Shown here piece by piece: positions 54,987 to 64,000 of a DNA stretch of 64,000 bases. Under the pieces are notes generated by a model that made no database searches, was not told the origin of the DNA, and saw only the letters and a list, made by a program, of their open reading frames with translations. The position numbers and the translations under genes were made by a program. This stretch comes from Terasakiella pusilla DSM 6293 (GTDB lineage Bacteria > Pseudomonadota > Alphaproteobacteria > Rhodospirillales > Terasakiellaceae), in contig NZ_JHYO01000021.1 in assembly GCF_000688235.1 (NCBI RefSeq), positions 1 through 64,000 on the forward strand. The letters are read 5' to 3'. Position 1 is the first letter of the stretch. Each line of letters opens with the position of its first letter.

Positions 54987-55553
54987 CTAGAGAACTCCCG
55001 CCAGTTTTAAAAAGTTTTTCAACAGGTCGTGACCGTGATGGGTCAAAACGGATTCAGGATGGAACTGCACGCCCCAGACCGGCAATGTTTTATGATGGAT
55101 CGCCATAACCTCCCCATCCGGGCTGGTGGCATCCACAACCAGATCGTCGCTGACTTCAATGCTAAGGGAGTGATAGCGCCCGACCTGTAAAGGATTGGGC
55201 AGCCTGTCAAACAAGCCTGTTTGAGTATGGTCAATCTGGCTTGCCTTGCCGTGCATGGGGACGTGAGATCGCCGCACGACCCCGCCAAAAGATTGCGCGA
55301 TTACCTGATGACCAAGACAGACCCCAAGGATGGGGATAGTGCCCGCACATTCTCTGACCACCTCCAGACAGATGCCTGCCTCATTCGGGCCACAGGGGCC
55401 GGGGGACAGGATTATGGCCTTGGGGGCCATGTCTTTAATGGTTTGTATATCCAGCTGATCGTTGCGCACGACGTGGGTGTCGTTATGCAATTCTTCCAGA
55501 TAGCGTGCGAGGTTATAGACAAAGCTGTCATAGTTATCGATCAGCAGGATCAT
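54987..55553 (-). CDS. pabA: Aminodeoxychorismate synthase, glutaminase component
   Basis: A 188-residue class I glutamine amidotransferase. It supplies ammonia to PabB (and could also serve TrpE). The nucleophile is Cys79 in GVCLGHQ, and the His/Glu pair is His165 and Glu167 in HPES. The start overlaps the pabB stop by 4 bases (ATGA). Part of pabB-pabA-pabC, the folate-branch operon. Confidence 0.9.
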   Translation of the reverse strand: MILLIDNYDSFVYNLARYLEELHNDTHVVRNDQLDIQTIKDMAPKAIILSPGPCGPNEAGICLEVVRECAGTIPILGVCLGHQVIAQSFGGVVRRSHVPMHGKASQIDHTQTGLFDRLPNPLQVGRYHSLSIEVSDDLVVDATSPDGEVMAIHHKTLPVWGVQFHPESVLTHHGHDLLKNFLKLAGVL

Positions 55554-56857
55554 GACGCACCTTTTGCAAAGGCGCTGAGCAAGGCGTGGGCTTTGTCCAG
55601 CGTTTCCTGATATTCGGCAGCAGGTTGGCTATCGGCAACGATCCCGCCGCCGACCTGGACACAGACGGTGTCGTCTTTAAACAGTGCGGTGCGGATCACG
55701 ATATTTGTATCCATATTGCCGTTGCAGCCCAGATAGCCGATGGCCCCGCAATAGGCGTTACGGCGCACGGGTTCCAGCTCCGATATAATTTCCATGGCAC
55801 GCACTTTTGGGGCACCCGTGATAGACCCGCCGGGGAAGCTGGCGCGCAACAGATCAACCGCTGTCTTTCCGTCTTTTAAGGTGCCTGTTACGGTGGAAAT
55901 AAGGTGGTGCACACTGGCAAAAGAATGGACGGCGCAGAGTTCCTGCACCTTGACGCTGTGGGGGGCACAGACTTTGGAGATGTCATTGCGCAATAAATCC
56001 ACGATCATGGTATTTTCGGCCATGTCTTTTTCGCTCTTGGCAAGCTCCGTTGCGTTTGCTTGATCGGTTGCGCGATCTTTGCTGCGCGGGCGAGTGCCTT
56101 TGATGGGGCAGGTTTCAACGGCCTTGCCACGTACCTGTAAAAAACGTTCCGGTGAGCTGGAGGCGATGGTGAAACCCTCCATATTCAGATAGGCTGAAAA
56201 AGGTGCGGGGTTACGTGTGCGTAAATTTTGATAAAAGCTGTAGGGCGCAAACTCATCGGGCAGTTGCGCGCGAAAGCGCTGGGTCAGGTTGGCTTGAAAA
56301 ATGTCACCTGCGCGGATGTAGTCGATGACCTTTTGCACCGTTTCCTGATAGCGTTCAGCGCTAAAGTCCGATTGCCAGTTTAAGTGACAGGGTGCGTAGC
56401 TTGCAGCAGGCGCGGTTTCGCTGAGTTTATCTGCGAGTTTCTGCGCGGCTTCTTCACTGGTCAGCGAAAAGATGTAAGCTTTTTGATCCTGATGATCAAA
56501 GGCGGCGATGGTGTCGTAAAAGCCAAGGCAGACATCGGGCAGGCTCACGTCATCACGCTCTTTTGCGGGCACATTTTCTAATTGATGCAGCAGTTCATAG
56601 CCGAAGTAGCCGACAAAGCCGCCTTGAAAGGGGGGCAGGTCGTCATGTGCCAGATGGGCCGTTTGGGACAGTTTAGACTGTAAGTCCTCAAAGATCGTTG
56701 CCGGATCGCTAAAGACCTGCTGCGGATCAAGGCAAATATAGCTGTAGCGCGCCTTCTCGCAGGAATCGAGAAACTGCGCAAACGGCTTGTCGGCATGCGC
56801 GGCAAACAGGGACGCGGGGTCCTGATAGGGAAGGGTGATGACAAACGGCTTTTTCAT
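55550..56857 (-). CDS. pabB: Aminodeoxychorismate synthase component I
   Basis: A 435-residue chorismate-using enzyme that aminates chorismate at C4 with ammonia from PabA. The motif PIKGTRPR carries the Lys that distinguishes PabB from anthranilate synthase (which has PIAGT); other signatures are LLRNDISKV and FPGGSITGAPKVRAME. First gene of pabB-pabA-pabC. Together with folD about 3 kb away it serves folate metabolism. Confidence 0.92.
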   Translation of the reverse strand: MKKPFVITLPYQDPASLFAAHADKPFAQFLDSCEKARYSYICLDPQQVFSDPATIFEDLQSKLSQTAHLAHDDLPPFQGGFVGYFGYELLHQLENVPAKERDDVSLPDVCLGFYDTIAAFDHQDQKAYIFSLTSEEAAQKLADKLSETAPAASYAPCHLNWQSDFSAERYQETVQKVIDYIRAGDIFQANLTQRFRAQLPDEFAPYSFYQNLRTRNPAPFSAYLNMEGFTIASSSPERFLQVRGKAVETCPIKGTRPRSKDRATDQANATELAKSEKDMAENTMIVDLLRNDISKVCAPHSVKVQELCAVHSFASVHHLISTVTGTLKDGKTAVDLLRASFPGGSITGAPKVRAMEIISELEPVRRNAYCGAIGYLGCNGNMDTNIVIRTALFKDDTVCVQVGGGIVADSQPAAEYQETLDKAHALLSAFAKGAS

Positions 56858-56943
56858 AAAGCTTACTTACACGAAAGCATCTTGGCTTGTCGAGTGGCTT
56901 GCGCTATGAAGAAAGCGGACTGAATTGACGCAAGGATAAGCTA

Positions 56944-57258
56944 ATGCCCAAGACCTATCGCTGCCATTTATTCTGGTGTAGCCACGAACGCGATGACGAC
57001 ACCAAGCCATCCTGTGCGCGCCGTGGGTCGTGGGATATCGGAACCGAGCTTAAAAAGGCCATGCGCGAACGCGGTTTGCGTGATCAAGTGGCGGTCACAA
57101 AGTCCGGTTGCTTGGGGCAATGTAGTGTCGGCCCTGCCATGCTGGTCTATCCTGAAGGTGTTTGGTACAGCGTGCCGACTTTGGAAGATGCTATGGAAAT
57201 TCTGGATAAGCACCTTGATAAAGGCGAGATCGTGGAACGTCTGGTGATCCGCGATTAA
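56944..57258 (+). CDS. Thioredoxin-like [2Fe-2S] ferredoxin domain protein
   Basis: A 104-residue protein with Cys12, Cys24, Cys56 and Cys60 in the spacing of thioredoxin-like [2Fe-2S] ferredoxins (GCLGQC, then GPAMLVYPEGVWY). The family overlaps with NuoE-type domains; a small electron carrier or Fe-S sensor is likely. It runs tail-to-tail with the DsrE-like trio, stop codons overlapping by 2 bases. Confidence 0.88.
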   Translation: MPKTYRCHLFWCSHERDDDTKPSCARRGSWDIGTELKKAMRERGLRDQVAVTKSGCLGQCSVGPAMLVYPEGVWYSVPTLEDAMEILDKHLDKGEIVERLVIRD

Positions 57259-57416
57259 GCGGTGATCACCAGATCACACTCTAAAATCTGATCCAGCACG
57301 TTATCCCAATCATCGTCTGACAAATCCGCTGTCAAATCGATGACGGGGGCGTCTGCGGCTTGGATGATCACATCGGCATCTGCAAACAGGCCGGTTTTTA
57401 ACGTCAGCTTTTCCAT
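57255..57416 (-). CDS. Small protein, third gene of a DsrE-like trio (possible DsrH/TusB-like)
   Basis: A 53-residue peptide, acidic, with one Cys in the C-terminal ILECDLVITA. The ATG at 57416 overlaps the preceding stop (TGATG), so it is coupled to the DsrF-like gene. It is shorter than DsrH/TusB (about 95 residues) and I cannot confirm homology; the name rests on its place in the trio. Nothing else is recognisable. Confidence 0.6.
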   Translation of the reverse strand: MEKLTLKTGLFADADVIIQAADAPVIDLTADLSDDDWDNVLDQILECDLVITA

Positions 57417-57682
57417 CAGAAACTCACCACCCGTTGGGCTTTGTTGATCAACCCTGCCAAATCGGTGCACGGCACGGTATCTGGCACGCCGTCGATCAGG
57501 CTTTGGGGCGTGATCTCTGCCAGTTCCAGCATCTCAAAATGGTCAAACTTGCCTTGGGCGTTGATCGACGGCTTGGTCATAAAGACAAAATCCACCGTGT
57601 TGTTGCGGATGGTCAGGCCAGCGGCGACGCGGATGGCCTCATACGCATCGCGCCTTGCAAGGACAAGGACATGTGTGCTCAT
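57416..57682 (-). CDS. DsrE/DsrF-like protein
   Basis: An 88-residue soluble protein with a DsrE-type alpha/beta fold start (THVLVLARRDAYEAIRVAAG), but no Cys, so it cannot carry a persulfide itself. It overlaps the first gene of the trio by 4 bases (ATGA) and the third by one base. In DsrEFH/TusBCD complexes only one subunit carries the active Cys, so a structural role is plausible. Confidence 0.65.
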   Translation of the reverse strand: MSTHVLVLARRDAYEAIRVAAGLTIRNNTVDFVFMTKPSINAQGKFDHFEMLELAEITPQSLIDGVPDTVPCTDLAGLINKAQRVVSF

Positions 57683-57972
57683 AGGCTGACCACCTTATCG
57701 GCTTTGGCGACAAGGCCGCTGTGATGAAACTGACTACCCAGATCGACCGGACATTCAAGGCCGTCCATGCGATCTTTCCAGGCTTCGGCGCAGACCAAGG
57801 CTTCGATACAGTTGGCGGCGACCAGATCGGCAAAGTTTTCATCACGCAAGGACGTAACCCCGTCACCTGTGAAGAAGCAGCCCCAGTCCACATCGGCGCG
57901 CACGCAGGCTTCCCCTAAAGGGGCGGCGAGACGGGCGGCGTCAGAACTGGAAATGACAAGCAGCAGATCCAT
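57679..57972 (-). CDS. DsrE family protein
   Basis: A 97-residue DsrE-fold protein (MDLLLVISSSDAARLAAPLG) with Cys61 after ALV at the position where TusD/DsrE carry the sulfur-accepting Cys, plus Cys23, Cys32, Cys55 and Cys74. It heads three tightly overlapping genes, divergent from queA by 69 bases. A sulfur-relay role is inferred from family; the acceptor is unknown. Confidence 0.75.
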   Translation of the reverse strand: MDLLLVISSSDAARLAAPLGEACVRADVDWGCFFTGDGVTSLRDENFADLVAANCIEALVCAEAWKDRMDGLECPVDLGSQFHHSGLVAKADKVVSL

Positions 57973-58041
57973 TGAATTTCCTCATCAGATCGGTTAGGGT
58001 GCGCGCCTTTATTAGCACACCTTTCAAGAAAGAGAAAAGCC

Positions 58042-59070
58042 ATGAAAGTCGATGACTTCGACTTCCACCTCCCTAAGGAGCTGATTGCCCAGCGTCCCGT
58101 AAGCCCGCGCGATGCCTCCAAACTGTTGCGCATCAAGGGCGATGACCTGTCTGATCATGTGTTTGCAGACTTGCCGGATATGTTGAATGCAGGCGATTTG
58201 CTGGTCTTTAACAATACCCGCGTGATCCCGGCGCGCCTGAAAGGCAAACGCGGGGAAGCGGGCATTGAAGTCACGCTGCATAAGCATGAAGGGGAAGGCA
58301 CGTGGGTGGCTTTTGTCAAAGGCGCGAAAAAACTGCGACTGGACGACGTGATCCAGTTTGAAGATGATTTTAGCGCGACCGTCTTGGGCAAAGATGGCGG
58401 CGAAGTGACCCTGCAGTTTAACAAAGCAGGTGCCAGCCTGATGCAGGCGCTGGAAGATCACGGCGGGATGCCGTTGCCGCCTTATATTAAACGCGAAGGT
58501 CTGGCGGATGAGCGCGACAAGTCTGATTATCAGACCGTCTTTGCAGAAAAAGAAGGCGCGGTGGCGGCTCCGACAGCGGGGTTGCACTTTACACCGGAAT
58601 TGCTGGAACGCTTAAAAGACAAGGGCGTCAAGTTTGCCTATGTCACCTTGCATGTGGGCGCAGGGACGTTTTTACCGGTCAAGGTTGATGATGTGGCGGA
58701 TCATAAGATGCATGCGGAATTTGGCGTGATTGATCAGGCAACTGTTGATCAGGTCAACCAGACACATGCGGATGGCGGGCGTGTGGTGGCTGTTGGCACC
58801 ACGTCTTTGCGCCTGTTGGAAAGTGCAGGGCGCGACGATGGGCAGTTGGCCCCGTTTGAAGGGGATACGGATATCTTCATCACACCGGGCTATCAGTTTA
58901 AAATCGTGGATATGCTGACCACAAATTTCCACTTGCCGCGCTCCACATTGTTTATGCTGGTGTCGGCCTTTGCGGGCTTTGAGGAAATGAAGAAAGCGTA
59001 TGAATATGCCATCGAAAATGGCTATCGTTTCTATTCTTATGGCGATGGTTCCCTTTTAAGCCGGAAATAA
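58042..59070 (+). CDS. queA: tRNA preQ1(34) S-adenosylmethionine ribosyltransferase-isomerase
   Basis: A 342-residue QueA, which adds the ribosyl part of SAM to preQ1 at tRNA position 34 to form epoxyqueuosine. It begins FDFHLPKELIAQRPVSPRD and contains PTAGLHFTPELLERL and TTSLRLLESA. An AAGAAAGAG lies before the ATG. First of queA-tgt-queF, the queuosine operon. Confidence 0.95.
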   Translation: MKVDDFDFHLPKELIAQRPVSPRDASKLLRIKGDDLSDHVFADLPDMLNAGDLLVFNNTRVIPARLKGKRGEAGIEVTLHKHEGEGTWVAFVKGAKKLRLDDVIQFEDDFSATVLGKDGGEVTLQFNKAGASLMQALEDHGGMPLPPYIKREGLADERDKSDYQTVFAEKEGAVAAPTAGLHFTPELLERLKDKGVKFAYVTLHVGAGTFLPVKVDDVADHKMHAEFGVIDQATVDQVNQTHADGGRVVAVGTTSLRLLESAGRDDGQLAPFEGDTDIFITPGYQFKIVDMLTTNFHLPRSTLFMLVSAFAGFEEMKKAYEYAIENGYRFYSYGDGSLLSRK

Positions 59071-59112
59071 AGCGCCATATTGTTCTAAGAGGATGCGGTA
59101 ATTCGGTTGTGA

Positions 59113-60273
<1,161 letters not shown>

Positions 60274-60274
60274 C

Positions 60275-60742
60275 ATGAGCGATCAAACCATTTACGCCAA
60301 TCTGGAACAATTGGGCGGTGCCACAGAAACGCCGCAACACCCGGATGAAGCCAAGCTGGAAGCGGTGCAAAACCCGCATCCGGGCACGGACTATCTGGTG
60401 CGTTTTGTCTGTCCTGAATTTACATCGCTTTGTCCGGTGACAGGTCAGCCTGACTTTGCCCATATCGTGATCGATTATGTGCCGAATGATCTGTTGGTAG
60501 AAAGTAAGTCCCTGAAGGTGTTTTTAACCTCCTTTAGAAATCATGGCGACTTCCACGAAGCTTGCACCGTCGGCATTGGCAAACGTCTTGTTGATCTGCT
60601 GGACCCGAAATGGCTGCGTATCGGCGGCTACTGGTACCCACGCGGTGGTATTCCCATCGATGTGTTCTGGCAAACCGGTGACGCGCCGAAAGGCGTCTGG
60701 ATCCCAGATCAGGGTGTGCCGGGTTATCGGGGCCGTGGCTAA
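60275..60742 (+). CDS. queF: NADPH-dependent preQ1 synthase
   Basis: A 155-residue unimodular QueF that reduces the nitrile of preQ0 to preQ1. The active-site Cys53 and Asp60 lie in [12 protein letters not shown]; the family motif [20 protein letters not shown] is present. The stop overlaps the start of the next gene (GST) by one base, so the GST is in the same transcript. Confidence 0.94.
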   Translation: MSDQTIYANLEQLGGATETPQHPDEAKLEAVQNPHPGTDYLVRFVCPEFTSLCPVTGQPDFAHIVIDYVPNDLLVESKSLKVFLTSFRNHGDFHEACTVGIGKRLVDLLDPKWLRIGGYWYPRGGIPIDVFWQTGDAPKGVWIPDQGVPGYRGRG

Positions 60743-61395
60743 TGTTTAAGCTATTCTATTTGCCGGATACAGCTTCCTTTGCGCCGCATTTGGTGATCAA
60801 ACGCCTGAATGCGGCTTGCGAGCTGGTGCAGTTAAACAAGCAAGACGGTAGCCTGCAAAGTGAAGAGTATTTAAAGCTCAACCCCAACCACCGTGTGCCG
60901 ACTTTGGTGGATGGTGATCTGGTGCTGTTTGAATCGGCGGCAATCTGTCTGCATCTGGCAGACAGTGACCCCGACAGCGGCCTGATGCCGCCCTTGGGCA
61001 GTGCAAAACGCGCGCAGGCTTATAAATGGTTGATCTTTATGACCAACTCCATCCAAGCCGATATGATGCTGTATTTTTACAAGGAACGTTTCTCCAAAAC
61101 GCCAGCAGCAGCGGAAGATATCAGCGAGATCGGCAAAGAACGGGTGACGATCTTTATGAGCCGCATCGACGAAGCGTTGGCGGATGGTCGTGCCTTCCTG
61201 TCCGGGTCCAACAAAACAATCGTGGAAGATTATTTGTTGATGCTGGGGCGCTGGTTTGTGCAAATGGGCTTGGAAGAAACCTTAAAATCCATGGCGCATT
61301 TGTATGCCCTGTTGTGCGTGCTGGAAGATGACCCCTACGTAAAAGCAGTGTACGCCGAAGAAGGCAGCACGCCTTTATTTGCCTGCGGGTCTTAA
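60742..61395 (+). CDS. Glutathione S-transferase family protein
   Basis: A 217-residue GST. The N-terminal domain (LFYLPDTASFAPHLVI) has a Ser-type start, NPNHRVPTLVDGDLVLFES binds glutathione, and the C-terminal domain is helical. Substrate unknown. It is coupled to queF by a one-base overlap, so it is expressed with the queuosine genes although no functional tie is known. The stop overlaps the convergent TPR gene by 21 bases. Confidence 0.88.
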   Translation: MFKLFYLPDTASFAPHLVIKRLNAACELVQLNKQDGSLQSEEYLKLNPNHRVPTLVDGDLVLFESAAICLHLADSDPDSGLMPPLGSAKRAQAYKWLIFMTNSIQADMMLYFYKERFSKTPAAAEDISEIGKERVTIFMSRIDEALADGRAFLSGSNKTIVEDYLLMLGRWFVQMGLEETLKSMAHLYALLCVLEDDPYVKAVYAEEGSTPLFACGS

Positions 61396-62511
61396 AAACG
61401 CATCAAATCGTTGGGCGACATGTTTCCCTGCTGGAAGGTCCGATCCGGCGGGGAAGTCCACTGTGTTGTCAAGGCGATGTTGGCTGTCGTGGATCAGGCA
61501 GCTTGTCTTAAAAGTGGGCCAGATGATCTGCCTCAGGAACTGCTGATCGTTTGTTTTATTGGGCGATGTACGTTTGATAAAATTGTCAATCAAGGGCGCA
61601 AGGTCCGGCAAGGCCCCTTTGACCCCGCCCCACATACCCGCCAGAATAAGGTCTGTGTGCGTGGCGAAATCGCGCATGGCGTGAAAATGTTTTTGGCTGA
61701 TGATCCAATCATTCACCGCCATGCGTTCACGCCCGCATGGGACTGAATCGGCATCCCGGATCAGATAGCGATCCACCGTGTCGTCATTGCAGACTTTGAA
61801 GCGCCAAAACAAACCTTCAAACGGGTGGGGCGTGCGCGCCATGTGGACAAGCTCGGCTCCATTTGCCAACAGTTGTTGCTGTATCTGCTGCGGCACTGTG
61901 TCATCCAGATAGAAGCGGCACGTCCATTCCGGATAGATTTTTTTGGCGAACTGGACGTTAAACAACGCGCCTTTGAGATAAAGTTCCGAGGTGCCCCACA
62001 AACTGTAAGACAGGATGTTTTTGCGCCTGTCCGTTTTTTGAAAGGGTGGGACGGGGACATTTGCTAGATCACGCAAGACGGGGTGGGTGCTTGCGGCATT
62101 TTTTAGACGCAGGCTTTCAGTACCATGTCTGATGCTCAGGTTGTTTTGCCCCAACAGGTTATAAACTTCAGCCAGACCATCACGCGTGTTGGCTTTTTGG
62201 GGATCAAGGCGGGCGGCGGTTTCAAAGGCGTTTGCGGCTTCTTCATACTGTTTACAGCGCATGAGGCAAAGCGCGACTGTCTCCGGTATCTCCGCATCCT
62301 TATGATCGGGATAGGCGGCGTCGAGGCGTTGAAGGACGCTGAGGCCTTTTTTAAAATCGCCGGGGGTAATAACAAACAGCGCCAGCGTTTTCAGGTCATT
62401 ATAGGTGCGTTTAGGGTCACGGCAAATCTTCTCCTGAAAGGAAATGGCGTTGATGAAGCTTCCTTTTTGAAAGAAGCCCATCGCCCGTTTGCGCAGCTCG
62501 TCCAGTGTCAT
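61375..62511 (-). CDS. TPR domain / glycosyltransferase-like protein
   Basis: A 378-residue cytosolic protein. Residues 1-135 form tetratricopeptide-like helices (YEEAANAFETAARLDPQKAN). From about 150 a GT-A-like domain follows (ILSYSLWGTSELYLKGALFN, then the DxD-like DRYLIRDADS), resembling glycosyltransferase-like proteins of surface polysaccharide clusters. I start at the ATG at 62511, 1 base after the neighbouring dehydrogenase stop; the longer frame overlaps that gene. Enzymatic activity and acceptor are unknown. Confidence 0.75.
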   Translation of the reverse strand: MTLDELRKRAMGFFQKGSFINAISFQEKICRDPKRTYNDLKTLALFVITPGDFKKGLSVLQRLDAAYPDHKDAEIPETVALCLMRCKQYEEAANAFETAARLDPQKANTRDGLAEVYNLLGQNNLSIRHGTESLRLKNAASTHPVLRDLANVPVPPFQKTDRRKNILSYSLWGTSELYLKGALFNVQFAKKIYPEWTCRFYLDDTVPQQIQQQLLANGAELVHMARTPHPFEGLFWRFKVCNDDTVDRYLIRDADSVPCGRERMAVNDWIISQKHFHAMRDFATHTDLILAGMWGGVKGALPDLAPLIDNFIKRTSPNKTNDQQFLRQIIWPTFKTSCLIHDSQHRLDNTVDFPAGSDLPAGKHVAQRFDAFLRPAGK

Positions 62512-62512
62512 C

Positions 62513-63523
62513 CTAAAATTCCACGCAGACTTTCCCAAAATGTTTGCCGCTGGTCAGATGTTTAAAGGCAGCGATCGTCTCCTCAAAGGGGAAGGTGGTG
62601 TCGATGACCGGATGGATCTGATGTTTTTCCAAAAAGCTGTTCATGCGCTCAAAGGCGGTGCGTGATCCGACCGTGACACCCTGAATACGGATGTTGCGCA
62701 TCAGGATTAACGGAAGGGGGATGGTATTGGTGTTGGCCCCGCTCAGCACCCCGATCAGGCTGATATGCCCACCAATGCGGGTGGCGCGGATGGATTGTTC
62801 CAGAGTCTGCGCGCCGCCGAGTTCGATGATATGGTCGGCCCCTTGCGACCAGATTTTCTTAACCTCGCGATCCCACTGCGGATGGGTGCGGTAATTGACC
62901 AGATGGCCTGCACCAAGGTTGCGTGCCCGTTCCAGTTTTTCATCACTGGAGGAGGTGATCAGGACGGTCGCCCCAACGGCTTTTGCCAGTTGCAAGGCAA
63001 AAAGCGCAACGCCCCCCGTGCCTTGAATAACAAGACAATCACTGGACTTCAGGGAGCTGAGTTCAAACAGGGCACTCCACGCCGTCAGGGCCGCGCAGGG
63101 CAGGGTTGCCGCTTCAATCGCGTTGAGGTGGGCTGGGGCTTTCACACAGGCATCTTCGCTGACGACCATGTAACCACATAGCGTTCCGCCATAGGCACCG
63201 CCCAACGCATCCGGCAATTTGCCGGGATCAGCTGAACCGTCTTTCCAGTTGGGGAAAAAGGACGGGCAGATAAGATCGCCACGATTAAAGCGGGAGGTGT
63301 TGGGCCCACATTCCTCAACGACACCGGCCCCGTCAGAACACGGGATCAGCGGTGTTTTGACCGTCTTGCCATAGCCGCCTTCTACCGTGACCATATCGCG
63401 ATAATTGAGCGAGGCGGCCTGCATCTTAAGCAGGATTTCCCCTGACTTTAAAATGGGTTTGGGGGTATCACAGAGTTCGAGGTGCCGTAATCCAAACTGG
63501 TCTTTGATCTGCCACGCTTTCAT
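62513..63523 (-). CDS. Zinc-type alcohol dehydrogenase / quinone oxidoreductase family protein
   Basis: A 336-residue medium-chain dehydrogenase. The N-terminal GroES-like domain has PLIPCSDGAGVVEECG and the cofactor-binding domain VIQGTGGVALFALQLAKAVGA. The usual structural zinc Cys cluster is absent, so it fits the quinone-oxidoreductase-like, NADPH-using branch; the substrate is unknown. Upstream is the divergent ArsC/YffB-like gene. Confidence 0.87.
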   Translation of the reverse strand: MKAWQIKDQFGLRHLELCDTPKPILKSGEILLKMQAASLNYRDMVTVEGGYGKTVKTPLIPCSDGAGVVEECGPNTSRFNRGDLICPSFFPNWKDGSADPGKLPDALGGAYGGTLCGYMVVSEDACVKAPAHLNAIEAATLPCAALTAWSALFELSSLKSSDCLVIQGTGGVALFALQLAKAVGATVLITSSSDEKLERARNLGAGHLVNYRTHPQWDREVKKIWSQGADHIIELGGAQTLEQSIRATRIGGHISLIGVLSGANTNTIPLPLILMRNIRIQGVTVGSRTAFERMNSFLEKHQIHPVIDTTFPFEETIAAFKHLTSGKHFGKVCVEF

Positions 63524-63621
63524 AGAATGATACTTTCATCGAGTTGGAAATTCTGCCTTGATTTAAACATCTTTTACCGTAACTCTGTTCACTATTATAG
63601 ATTTAATTGCGTGAAAAAAGA

Positions 63622-63969
63622 ATGATTAAGCTCGTTGGTTTAAAAAACTGTGATACCTGCCGGAAGGCCAAAAAATGGCTGGAAAGCGAAGGAATAGATT
63701 TTCAATTTCATGATGTGCGCCAAGATGGCTTGACGCGGGAGGACCTGGCCGGTTGGGTGAAGGAACTGGGTTGGGAAGCCTTGTTGAACAAGCGCGGGAC
63801 AACTTGGCGTGGTTTGGATGACAGCGTTAAAGAGGGTGTGGACGAAGCAAAAGCAATCGATTTGATGGTAGAACATCCGGCCTTGATGAAACGTCCGGTC
63901 TTTGTCACCCCTAAAGGGGTTCTTCTTGGGTTTAAACAACAACAAATGGATGCATTATGTCAGCTTTAA
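63622..63969 (+). CDS. ArsC/Spx-family protein, YffB type
   Basis: A 115-residue thioredoxin-fold protein. Cys10 and Cys13 lie in LKNCDTCRKAKKWL; the ArsC-family segment LLNKRGTTWRGL and the Pro loop KRPVFVTPKG follow. YffB-type members are probably glutathione-dependent thiol reductases rather than arsenate reductases, since no ars genes are nearby. I prefer the ATG at 63622 over a TTG at 63607. It overlaps the next start by 13 bases. Confidence 0.87.
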   Translation: MIKLVGLKNCDTCRKAKKWLESEGIDFQFHDVRQDGLTREDLAGWVKELGWEALLNKRGTTWRGLDDSVKEGVDEAKAIDLMVEHPALMKRPVFVTPKGVLLGFKQQQMDALCQL

Positions 63970-64000
63970 CAGGGGCACAGGTTCTCGTCGAACAATTAAA
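63957..64000 (+). CDS. Start of a probable thiamine-pyrophosphate enzyme, cut by the window edge
   Basis: Fourteen codons are visible: MSALTGAQVLVEQL, a start typical of TPP-dependent enzymes such as acetolactate synthase-like proteins. It overlaps the ArsC-like gene by 13 bases. The identity rests on this short stretch alone. Confidence 0.45.
   Translation, partial: MSALTGAQVLVEQL

Overview
The window is an ordinary stretch of chromosome from an alphaproteobacterium. The gene families and their order suggest a free-living, flagellated, probably marine member of the Rhodospirillales (Terasakiella/Thalassospira-like). Pointers are the block DUF1285 - CoA pyrophosphatase - DUF6111 - CCA-adding enzyme beside moxR/DUF58/DUF4159, the DUF1127 protein, a PomAB-type flagellar stator, DUF3422 and a two-subunit NAD-type formate dehydrogenase. 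The genus is an inference from gene content, not a measurement. I see no rRNA, tRNA, CRISPR array, prophage or conjugative module.

Layout. 1-1075: two abutting decayed IS3-family fragments. 1084-3012: a glutathionyl-hydroquinone reductase-like GST divergent from a LysR regulator. 3015-9605 (minus): moxR - DUF58 - BatA/DUF4159 fusion - vWA/GATase-like membrane protein. 9783-12414 (plus): DUF1285, Nudix, DUF6111, CCA-adding enzyme. 12411-14906 (minus): a hemerythrin-NIT-HAMP chemoreceptor with palindromes upstream. 15021-20424: cobalamin genes (cobB/cbiA, cobA, cbiD, cobK) enclosing sco1 and a DsbD_2-type membrane protein. 20530-24969: DUF1127, an EnvZ/OmpR-type two-component pair, MarR, IlvE, GNAT. 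25053-34168: glycosyltransferase, formate dehydrogenase, alanine dehydrogenase, a short-chain dehydrogenase remnant, BaiN-type flavoprotein, Fe-dependent alcohol dehydrogenase. 34145-37389 (minus): pomA/pomB-like stator and a pseudo-receiver/pentapeptide-repeat protein. 37605-48262: hrpB, rsmB, DUF3422, meaB, mutB, mutA. 48263-49830: an AT-richer accessory patch with an orphan periplasmic binding protein and an IS1182-type remnant. 49830-54156: phoH with a structured leader, an unknown lipoprotein, YggT, YggU, folD, a Pmp3-type peptide, and a secreted EndoU nuclease coupled to a small acidic protein. 54153-57972: pabBAC, a thioredoxin-like ferredoxin and three coupled DsrE-like genes. 58042-64000: queA, tgt, queF, a GST, a TPR/glycosyltransferase-like protein, a quinone-oxidoreductase-type dehydrogenase, an ArsC/YffB-like protein and the start of a probable TPP enzyme.

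Most genes sit in short operons with 1-8 base start/stop overlaps. Functional links include cobalamin synthesis with the B12-dependent methylmalonyl-CoA mutase and MeaB, folD with pabBAC (folate), and queF/queA/tgt (queuosine). The least conventional pieces are the EndoU/partner pair, the DsrE trio beside the queuosine operon, the diiron chemoreceptor with its operator-like region, the pseudo-receiver/pentapeptide protein behind the flagellar stator, and the phoH leader with a terminator just ahead of the start codon.
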